From Chloracidobacterium sp. UBA6041 (GTDB lineage Bacteria; Acidobacteriota; Blastocatellia; Pyrinomonadales; Pyrinomonadaceae), in NCBI GenBank assembly GCA_002427845.1, contig DIYZ01000269.1:1-18626 (forward strand): DNA of 18,626 bases. The letters run 5' to 3'. Both the position numbers and the translations under genes were made by a program. The notes beneath the pieces are model-generated. The model saw only the letters and a program-made list of their open reading frames with translations. It was not told the DNA's origin and did no database searches. Below, one piece after another: positions 7,152 to 14,101 of the stretch (its first letter is position 1; each line of letters begins with the position of its first letter).

Positions 7152-9016
7152 GTACTCTGGATCTGGCGGTCCTGATTTTCTATTTCGTCGGTATGATCGG
7201 CGTTGGCATCTACGTCACTCGCCGCGCTTCAAAGAACCTCGATTCTTATTTTCTCGGCGGCAAGACCATGCCCTGGTGGTTGTTGGGAATCTCCAACGCT
7301 TCGGCGATGTGGGACATCACGGGCACGATGTGGTTTGTTTATATTCTCTATGCTTACGGTATGAAGGCAGTCTTCCTACCGTGGGTTTGGCCGATTTTCA
7401 ATCAGATCTTTGACGCCGTCTATCTTTCGAAATGGATCCGGCGATCCAACGCTCGCACAGGCGCGGAATGGATCACGACCCGTTTCGGCGGCGGCCGCAG
7501 TGGTGAGCTGTCGCGCGGCATCATCGTACTCTTTGCTTTGATCAGCGTTACCAGTTTCATCGGGTATGAATTCCAGGGCATAGGCAAGTTCTGCAAAGTC
7601 TTCCTGCCCTGGGATCTGTCAGCCAACACGTACGCGATATTGCTGATGGGGATCACGGCGAGCTACGTCGTGATGGGCGGCATGTTAAGCGTGGTGCTGA
7701 CCGACTTTGCTCAGTTCTGCCTGATGGCGCTGTCCGCAATTGTGATCGGCATCATTGCTATAACCAAGGTCGATGCCGGCATGCTGGACCGGGTCACGCC
7801 GCCGGGTTGGAGAGACTTGTCCTTTGGCTACAACATTGCGCTCAACTGGAACGGGCTCTTGCCTGCTATGGACGGGCACATCGCCAAAGAAGGCATCGCA
7901 TCGATGTTCGGCCTGTTCTTTGTGGTAATGGTCCTCAAAGGAATCATGGTTAGCATGGCAGGCGCGGCGCCCAATTACGATATGCAGCGGATACTAGCGG
8001 CTAAGAACCCCAGGGAAGCAAGTCTGATGAGTGCCATCGTTTCCATTTGCCTGGTTCCGCGTTGGATTCTGATTGGCGGCATAACTCTTTTGGGCCTGGT
8101 CTTTGTCACCCCCGAGTTCCGCAAGATGGGTGACAACATCGACTTTGAAACTGTGTTGCCCTATGTCATCAACCGGTTCTTACCGGCGGGTTTGATAGGG
8201 GTCCTGCTTGCCGGTTTGTTGTCGTCGTTCATGGCGAACTTCAGCGCCACAATGAACGCGGGCGCTGCCTATTTAGTCAACGATCTCTACAAAAAGTATT
8301 TCCGGCCTGCAGCCGACAATCGGACGCTGGTCAAGTTTAGTTATCTCGCTTCCGTACTCATACTCGTACTGGGTATCGTCACCGGATATTTCCTGCATTC
8401 GATCACCGAGATCACACAGTGGATCGTCGGCGGGCTTTACGGAGGTTATACGGCGGCGAATATCTTGAAGTGGTATTGGTGGCGTTTCAACGGCTACGGT
8501 TATTTCTGGGGCATGCTGGTTGGTCTGGTCGCGGCGTTGGCCGTGCCCACCGTGTTGCCGATGGCTGCGCCAAACTTTCATGATCCTACCTACGCCTTTC
8601 CTTTCATTGTGTTGTTGTCGTTCATTGCCTGTATTGCGGGTACGTTGCTGACCAGGCCAGTTGATGAAGAGACGCTGAAAAACTTTTATCGTAACGTGCG
8701 TCCATGGGGATTCTGGGGGCCGGTGCATGCGCTGGTGGTCAAGGACGATCCCACGATTGAGCGGAACACTGACGCCGGCCGTGACCTGCTTAATTGCGGA
8801 GTGGGTATTTGCTGGCAACTGACACTGCTGACCATTCCGCTTTACGTCGTCTTTCGCGACCTGCGAGGTACGCTGATCTCTTTGGCTGTTTTGATTGCGA
8901 CCATGATCTTCCTGAAAAAGTCCTGGTACGACCGGCTTGAGAAGGACGAAGGTTTGACGAGTGGCGCCCACAACGCTCCGTTCGCAGCGCAGCCCGTTGA
9001 GTCGACCGGAGATTAG
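7142..9016 (+). CDS. Sodium/solute symporter, SSS family (probable mannobiose/sugar importer)
   Basis: A 624-residue inner-membrane transporter of the solute:sodium symporter family (TC 2.A.21). It has about 13-14 hydrophobic segments. The N-terminus reads LDLAVLIFYFVGMIGVGIYV, followed by the family pattern SYFLGGKTMPWW. LLSSFMANFSATMNAGAAY at about residues 360-378 corresponds to the helix that supplies the conserved serines of the sodium site. Length is normal and the ATG at 7142 has a good AAAGGA site. It overlaps the cytochrome c gene by 10 bp and sits 50 bp before the GH5 gene. In Bacteroides beta-mannan loci a symporter of this family is placed with mannanase, mannobiose 2-epimerase and mannosylglucose phosphorylase. 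By that analogy it probably imports mannobiose or short manno-oligosaccharides; the substrate is inferred and not visible in the sequence. Confidence 0.93.
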   Translation: MRLSTLDLAVLIFYFVGMIGVGIYVTRRASKNLDSYFLGGKTMPWWLLGISNASAMWDITGTMWFVYILYAYGMKAVFLPWVWPIFNQIFDAVYLSKWIRRSNARTGAEWITTRFGGGRSGELSRGIIVLFALISVTSFIGYEFQGIGKFCKVFLPWDLSANTYAILLMGITASYVVMGGMLSVVLTDFAQFCLMALSAIVIGIIAITKVDAGMLDRVTPPGWRDLSFGYNIALNWNGLLPAMDGHIAKEGIASMFGLFFVVMVLKGIMVSMAGAAPNYDMQRILAAKNPREASLMSAIVSICLVPRWILIGGITLLGLVFVTPEFRKMGDNIDFETVLPYVINRFLPAGLIGVLLAGLLSSFMANFSATMNAGAAYLVNDLYKKYFRPAADNRTLVKFSYLASVLILVLGIVTGYFLHSITEITQWIVGGLYGGYTAANILKWYWWRFNGYGYFWGMLVGLVAALAVPTVLPMAAPNFHDPTYAFPFIVLLSFIACIAGTLLTRPVDEETLKNFYRNVRPWGFWGPVHALVVKDDPTIERNTDAGRDLLNCGVGICWQLTLLTIPLYVVFRDLRGTLISLAVLIATMIFLKKSWYDRLEKDEGLTSGAHNAPFAAQPVESTGD

Positions 9017-9048
9017 AAAAACCGATCACAATTAAGGTAGTTTGCTAG

Positions 9049-9064
9049 GGCTCCGTTAGGAGCC
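9049..9064 (+). promoter_or_regulatory. Hairpin enclosing the ribosome-binding site of the GH5 gene
   Basis: GGCTCC (9049-9054) and GGAGCC (9059-9064) are perfect 6-bp arms around a GTTA loop, and the ATG of the GH5 gene follows at 9067. The likely Shine-Dalgarno AGGAG (9058-9062) lies within the 3' arm and loop edge. If formed in mRNA, the stem would hide the ribosome-binding site and could tune GH5 translation separately from the symporter. The lack of a T-tract argues against a terminator. Confidence 0.5.
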
Positions 9065-9066
9065 GA

Positions 9067-11001
9067 ATGTTTATAGCTATGGGCAAACTAATTTCGATTC
9101 AAGCAGACTTTTTTCGGCTGTTGTCCTATAAACATTTCGCGCCCAATGGCGCGGCGATTCACCCTTCGGTACGTACTGTAGCTTTGGTTGGGGTCCTCAT
9201 CCTTCTACTTTCTGCCTCCGCTAACGCCCAGAACGACTTACGTCATTTCGTAACGCGTTCCGGCGCCAGGCTGATGGAAGGAAATAAAGAGTACCGGTTT
9301 ATCTCCTTCAACATTCCCAACCTGCATCTGGTTGAAGACAACATGGCGTTTGAGGCCGTGAACGAGTGGCGCTTTCCCGACGAATTCGAAATTACTGACG
9401 CGCTTTCGAGCATCAAGCAGATGGGCGGACGCGCAACTCGCATGTACGTAATTTCGATCTGCCGCAAGGACGGACCTAACCCGATTCCCTGTCATGTTCG
9501 GAGACCGGGCGACTTCAACGAGGAAGCCTTTCGCGCTCTCGATAAAGTGCTGGAAGTTGCCAATCGCGAAGGCGTGCGTGTAATCATTCCGCTGGTCGAC
9601 AATTGGAAGTGGTGGGGCGGAGCCGAGCAATATGCCGAATATCGGGGCAAACCAGTCGAGGCATTCTGGTCCGATCCGGAGATAATTTCTGATTTCAAAA
9701 AGACTGTTAACTACGTTCTCAACCGGCGAAACAGCTACACCGGTAAACTTTACAAGGACGACAAAGCAATCCTCGCCTGGGAAACCGGCAACGAGATTTA
9801 TAGTCCCTATTCATGGACCAGGGAGATTGCCGCGTACATCAAGTCGCTCGACACCAATCATCTTGTGTGGGACGGGTTTTATCTGGGAAACAAAGAAATT
9901 CAGCCCGAGGCTCTCGACGACCCGAATATTGATATCGTATCCAGCCACCACTATCCGGGCCCAAACAAGGGCGCCACGGAAATGGCTGCAGACATCAGGA
10001 GATTTCATCAACAGATCGCGGGAAGAAAGGTTTACATCGTGGGCGAATTCGGCTTCGTCCCATTAGCCGGCGTAGAGAAGCTCTTAGAGACGGTAATCAG
10101 CGAGGGATTATCCGGGGCGATGATTTGGAGTTTGCGCTACCACAATCGTGACGGCGGTTTCTATTGGCACTCCGAACCAGCCAGCGCCAGCGTTTATAAT
10201 CCTTATCACTTTCCGGGCTTTCCGAGTGGTGAGGCCTGGAGCGAAATCGCAACGCTGAGGCTGATGCGCGCAAAAGCATTTGAAATCAGTGGCCTGCCTG
10301 CGCCCGTGCTGCAGCCTCCTGCCTCCCCAGGACTGCTGCCCATCACGTCGGTTGCCGAGATCTCATGGCAAGGCTCGGCGGGGGCGTCAAGTTACGACGT
10401 TGAACGAGCAACAAAGTCAGATGGTCCATGGACGCTCGTTGGCGTGGACGTCGACGACACGTGGGTGCGTTACAGGCCTTTGTTTTCCGACGCTTATGCA
10501 GAGCCCGGCAGCAGTTACTACTATCGAGTCCAGGCGAAGAACTCAGCAGGCAGCTCGCAACCCTCGAATGTGGTAGGACCGATTCGCGTCGACGGCCATT
10601 ACACGGTTGACGAGTTGAGTGATTTTTCCCGCAGCTTTGCGCGCCAGGGAAACGTCGCGCTGGTCACCGAGAATTCGCGACCTTACAAAGAAGACCCTCA
10701 TCGCCTCAAAGGAAACAAGGGGAGCTGGATCATGTATCGCACGCTTCAACCGCTACATTCCGCAAGCGTTTTAACTTTTATGGAGGCCTCGCAGGACGAC
10801 TTCGAATTTTACGTTTCCCGCGACGGCAAAGATTTCATAAGAGTCGAACCCAAAGTCAGCCGGTTCCCCACCGAGGTGAATCCGTACGGCTACAAACTGC
10901 CCGTTAAATACGAACTCACCGCCCTGCCGCCCGGGAGCTCCTTTCTCAAGATCGCATTTCGCACTGAAGCTCAAATCAGTCGAGTCGTGTTGCATCACTG
11001 A
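9067..11001 (+). CDS. Secreted GH5 endo-beta-mannanase-like glycosidase with FN3 domain
   Basis: A 644-residue exported glycoside hydrolase of clan GH-A. A hydrophobic export signal lies at about residues 35-55 (ends SANAQ) after an unusually long 34-residue lead-in. The (beta/alpha)8 catalytic domain spans about residues 57-400. The acid/base glutamate is E243 in ILAWETGNEIY, the nucleophile is E327 in VGEFGF, and SSHHYPG (about 292-298) lies between them as expected. A fibronectin type III domain follows (about 415-505: SSYDVERA, YYYRVQAKNSAG), then a beta-rich C-terminal domain of about 140 residues that may bind carbohydrate. The ATG at 9067 has AGGAG only four bases upstream; ATG 9079 is an alternative. 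The neighbouring beta-mannosidase remnant, symporter and GH130 support mannan as substrate, but the GH5 subfamily is not certain and another beta-glucan/mannan activity is possible. The last 26 bp overlap the convergent GH95 gene. Confidence 0.85.
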   Translation: MFIAMGKLISIQADFFRLLSYKHFAPNGAAIHPSVRTVALVGVLILLLSASANAQNDLRHFVTRSGARLMEGNKEYRFISFNIPNLHLVEDNMAFEAVNEWRFPDEFEITDALSSIKQMGGRATRMYVISICRKDGPNPIPCHVRRPGDFNEEAFRALDKVLEVANREGVRVIIPLVDNWKWWGGAEQYAEYRGKPVEAFWSDPEIISDFKKTVNYVLNRRNSYTGKLYKDDKAILAWETGNEIYSPYSWTREIAAYIKSLDTNHLVWDGFYLGNKEIQPEALDDPNIDIVSSHHYPGPNKGATEMAADIRRFHQQIAGRKVYIVGEFGFVPLAGVEKLLETVISEGLSGAMIWSLRYHNRDGGFYWHSEPASASVYNPYHFPGFPSGEAWSEIATLRLMRAKAFEISGLPAPVLQPPASPGLLPITSVAEISWQGSAGASSYDVERATKSDGPWTLVGVDVDDTWVRYRPLFSDAYAEPGSSYYYRVQAKNSAGSSQPSNVVGPIRVDGHYTVDELSDFSRSFARQGNVALVTENSRPYKEDPHRLKGNKGSWIMYRTLQPLHSASVLTFMEASQDDFEFYVSRDGKDFIRVEPKVSRFPTEVNPYGYKLPVKYELTALPPGSSFLKIAFRTEAQISRVVLHH

Positions 11002-13417
11002 ACTGCCTGCCATTAGCACTACGAAGATTCTCATCGAGGCGCAACGATTTGCCTTTCCTCAAACGAAGGGTGACGACGCGTGATCCATAGCGCACTTTCA
11101 AATCAGTACCCCAAACACTCTTGATCGTTCCAGTTCGGAGTCTGCCTTCTTCCCAGGCAATATCCACTTCAAAGCCACCTCTTGCTCTCAGCCCTCTAAC
11201 GCCGCCCCTGGGCCACGCCTTCGGCAACGCCGGCAACAAATGAATCTCGCCGTTGTGCGACTGCAAAAGCATTTCGGCAATCCCCGATGTCGCTCCGAAG
11301 TTGCCGTCTATCTGGAAGGGCGGGTGCGCGTCGAACAGGTTGGGATACACACCGCCACCGCCGTTATACCGGATGTCTTTCACATAAATCGGCGTGAGCG
11401 CTTTCTGCAAAAGCATATACGCATGATCGCCGTCGAGTAGTCTGGACCAAAGATTGATCTTCCAGGCAAGGCTCCAACCTGTGCCGACGTCGCCGCGTAG
11501 TTCTAATGTTTTCCTGGCCGCGGCGAAGAGATCAGGCGTTTCGCGCGGAGTGATTTGATTGCTTGGAAACAACCCGTAAAGATGAGAGACGTGGCGGTGC
11601 TGTCGCTCAGGCGCCTCCAAGTCCCAATCTTCAAGCCATTCTTGCAACTGCCCGGCCTTGCCAATCTGCATCGGCGCCAAACGCGCGCGCACTGAAGCCA
11701 GTCTTGCACTGAACTCGTGATCGATTCCTAAAATATGAGCTGACTTGACGCACTGCTCGAAGAGATCGCGCACAATCTGCAGGTCCATTGTTGGCCCGGC
11801 GCAGATCGCCACGCCGTCCGGATGTTTGTTCTCGGGCGAGATCGAGGGACAGGTAACCAGCCATTTATGCTTTGGCTCTTCAACCAAAGTATCGAGAAAA
11901 AACTGTGCGGCGCCTTTCATTACCGGATAAACGCGTTGCAGAAATTTATTATCACCACTGAACTCATAGTGATTCCAGAGATGAGTGCACAACCACGCGC
12001 CGCCTGTAGGCCAGAAGCCCCACAATGGGCCATCAATCGGCGCGGTGGCGCGCCAGAGGTCAGTGTTGTGATGACAAACCCAACCGCTCGCGCCATATTG
12101 CACTTGCGCCGTGCGGCTTCCGTTCTCGACCAGCTCCGTCACCATCCGAGTCAAAGGCTCATGACACTCCGATAGATTCGTAGTCTCCGCGGGCCAGTAG
12201 TTCATCTCCGTGTTGATGTTGATGGTGTACTTGCACTCCCACGGCGGTGTCATTAAGTCGTTCCAAAGTCCCTGCAAGTTTGCCGGCTGGCTGCCTGGCC
12301 GCGAAGACGTGAGCAAGAGGTAACGGCCATACTGGAAATACAACTCTGCCAGCTGCGGGTCGCTGCCCTCAAGAAACTTCACCGGCCGCTGGTTCGTAGG
12401 CAAGCTCGCCGCCTCGCTCGTCCCGAGATCGAGCTGCACGCGGCGAAACAGGCGCTGATGTTCTCGCACGTGGGCTTCACGCAACTGTTCAAATCGTTTG
12501 CCCGCCGCCTTTGCCAGGTAATTTTTCGTCAGCTCTTCGGGGTCGCCGCTCGTATCTTTGTAACTCCTGTAGCTTGTAGCAGCCGCGATCAGAATCATCA
12601 CGCTGTCAGCGTTAGTGACAGGTATGTGCTCTTTCTCGGCGACTGTCGTTCCGCCTTGTGCCAGCACGCGGACGCGCGCCTGAAACTTCAGTGCTCCCTT
12701 AATTCCAAAGGCATCTCCGTTTCGACCCCGCATAACCAATGTAGCGTCCGCCGTAGTTTCAACGGTTGCCTGCTGCGGCGTGGCCATGCTTGCATTAAAG
12801 TTAATTTGACCGGGACGACTGGCGCCCAGGTTGACCACAATCACCTGGTCCACTGGGCTGGAAAAAATCTCGCGAGTAAATTTGATTCCGGCGAGGGTGT
12901 ATGACACGCTGGCGATGGCCGTATCGAGGTCCAACTCGCGGCGAAAATCTGACGCGGCGTCGTGGCCCGGGAATTCCAGCTTCAAATCGCCGACCGGTTC
13001 GTATGGCATCTGCTTGATCGGATGAGCCATCATCTCCTTGCCGATCAGATCACTGGCTTCCTTATATTTACCTGCAAAGATCAGCCGTCGCGCTTCCGGC
13101 AGGGCCCGCAAAGCTTCCGTGTTATTCGGATCGTATGGTCCACCCGCGTACAACGTGTCTTCGTTGAGTTGCAGGCGCTCGTTCACACTGCCGCCGAAGA
13201 CCATCGCACCCAGGCGCCCATTCCCGACGGGAAGCGCTTCAACCCACTGGCTGGCGGGTTTGTCGTACCACAACACGAGCGGCCTTGGAGTTATCGGGTC
13301 ATCCGTAGCAAGGGGCAGTACGCCATCAAAACGCTTTCCTCGAACAGCGAAAGGCAAAACCGCTCCGGCCAAAGCGCCTTGCTTCAGGAATCTGCGACGA
13401 TCGATTTTGCGTTTCAT
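10976..13417 (-). CDS. Tat-exported GH95 alpha-L-fucosidase-type glycosidase
   Basis: An 813-residue family GH95 enzyme, expected to invert and release terminal alpha-1,2-L-fucose (some members act on L-galactose). The N-terminus MKRKIDRRRFLKQGALAGAV is a twin-arginine signal, which fixes the start at ATG 13417; a GTG at 13495 would add 26 residues ahead of it. Next come an N-terminal beta-sandwich (starts LWYDKPASQWVEALPVGNGR) and an (alpha/alpha)6 barrel. By comparison with Bifidobacterium AfcA, N400 and N402 in TININTEMNYWP, E529 in SISPENKH and D704 in FQIDGNFGA correspond to the catalytic asparagines, general acid and key aspartate. All are present, so it looks active. It is transcribed toward the GH5 gene and away from the epimerase-GH130 unit. 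It probably removes fucose from plant polysaccharides such as xyloglucan or pectin side chains; the exact sugar is inferred. Confidence 0.93.
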   Translation of the reverse strand: MKRKIDRRRFLKQGALAGAVLPFAVRGKRFDGVLPLATDDPITPRPLVLWYDKPASQWVEALPVGNGRLGAMVFGGSVNERLQLNEDTLYAGGPYDPNNTEALRALPEARRLIFAGKYKEASDLIGKEMMAHPIKQMPYEPVGDLKLEFPGHDAASDFRRELDLDTAIASVSYTLAGIKFTREIFSSPVDQVIVVNLGASRPGQINFNASMATPQQATVETTADATLVMRGRNGDAFGIKGALKFQARVRVLAQGGTTVAEKEHIPVTNADSVMILIAAATSYRSYKDTSGDPEELTKNYLAKAAGKRFEQLREAHVREHQRLFRRVQLDLGTSEAASLPTNQRPVKFLEGSDPQLAELYFQYGRYLLLTSSRPGSQPANLQGLWNDLMTPPWECKYTININTEMNYWPAETTNLSECHEPLTRMVTELVENGSRTAQVQYGASGWVCHHNTDLWRATAPIDGPLWGFWPTGGAWLCTHLWNHYEFSGDNKFLQRVYPVMKGAAQFFLDTLVEEPKHKWLVTCPSISPENKHPDGVAICAGPTMDLQIVRDLFEQCVKSAHILGIDHEFSARLASVRARLAPMQIGKAGQLQEWLEDWDLEAPERQHRHVSHLYGLFPSNQITPRETPDLFAAARKTLELRGDVGTGWSLAWKINLWSRLLDGDHAYMLLQKALTPIYVKDIRYNGGGGVYPNLFDAHPPFQIDGNFGATSGIAEMLLQSHNGEIHLLPALPKAWPRGGVRGLRARGGFEVDIAWEEGRLRTGTIKSVWGTDLKVRYGSRVVTLRLRKGKSLRLDENLRSANGRQFSDATRLD

Positions 13418-13773
13418 ATTTGCAAGACTGCAAACCGAATTCAGAAACAGAATTGACCTAATTGAATGTTCGAAGGAGCGCTGACTATATATCACGGATG
13501 TGCGGAAGGGCCGAAGAAGTAACTTCGCAGACCTTCAGCAAACGGTCAATGCATTTGTGGTGAGTAATCCGGAGTCAAAAGCGAGTCAAGGAGTTGGTTC
13601 AAGAACTATCCATCTTCTAGCCACCCTGCTCGGATTCAGGAGTAGGCATTGAAAACCGAAAATGAACCCGTACCACGTTTTACTGCTGTATCTTTTTTCT
13701 GAGTTGGCTATGATAGACTTTCTTTATCCCAACACTAAGATCACATGAGGGCCGCCACACTACTAGACGAGCC
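13418..13773. other. Divergent intergenic region between GH95 and the epimerase remnant-GH130 unit
   Basis: About 355 bp with start codons facing outward on both sides, so it should hold two promoters. I see a small inverted repeat CGAAG (13512-13516) / CTTCG (13523-13527), a GTTC-AA-GAAC palindrome near 13594-13603, and TATGAT at 13709-13714 as a possible -10 without a convincing -35. A ten-codon frame (ATG 13745) ends in TGA overlapping the epimerase start codon as ATGA; it may be a leader or chance. No gene remnant was recognised here. Confidence 0.5.
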
Positions 13774-13983
13774 ATGAGCATCAGCCCGGAAACGCTTGTT
13801 GGCTTCCGACATCAGGTTGAAAACGAATGGCGCGACAACATCGCACCGTTTTGGTTGCGGTATGCGCCGGCTTGTGACATGCCGAAGTTGAGCCAGTGGA
13901 AATGCCCTTATCACAACGGGCGTATGTCTTTTGAGATCAGCCGGCGGTTGTCCGACATACTTCAGGTACCTCTGAATGACTAA
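13774..13983 (+). pseudogene. Mannobiose/cellobiose 2-epimerase remnant: N-terminus fused in frame to C-terminus
   Basis: A 69-residue open frame. Residues about 5-32 (LVGFRHQVENEWRDNIAPFW, then LRYAP) match the start of the N-acylglucosamine 2-epimerase/cellobiose 2-epimerase family. Residues about 37-62 (PKLSQWKCPYHNGRMSFEI, then SRRL) match its extreme C-terminus, where WKCPYHNGR-type motifs occur. Intact enzymes have about 390-420 residues, so roughly 340 residues, including the (alpha/alpha)6 core and catalytic histidines, are absent. The junction lies near codons 32-36 (13864-13881) and keeps the frame. It sits directly upstream of GH130, the enzyme that uses the epimerase product in the mannobiose pathway, which strongly supports the identification. 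The product is surely inactive as an epimerase; whether the stub is translated is unknown. An assembly deletion is a possible alternative. Confidence 0.8.
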
Positions 13984-13999
13984 CCGTCCAGTGTGAAAA

Positions 14000-14031
14000 C
14001 CCGCAAAGCGGGTGACGCCGCGCTTCGCGGG
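14000..14031. repeat. GC-rich inverted repeat between epimerase remnant and GH130
   Basis: CCCGCAAAGCG (14000-14010) pairs with CGCTTCGCGGG (14021-14031) with one mismatch around a 10-nt loop. Two alternative small hairpins (CCCGC-AAA-GCGGG and CCGCG-CTT-CGCGG) lie inside it. There is no T-tract, so it is not a clear terminator. It could be a REP-like element or an intra-operon mRNA stabiliser. Confidence 0.55.
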
Positions 14032-14101
14032 CTTGTGCAGTTTAGCCAGCCACTTGTTCAGAAGTTTCTGCAGTTTGTCAGACATTCTTAGCGAGGTCTT
14101 C

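Noticed and set aside
8273..8971. Long minus-strand frame (232 codons) opposite the symporter
   Set aside because: Antisense by-product of the symporter coding sequence; composition is not protein-like and no domain is seen.
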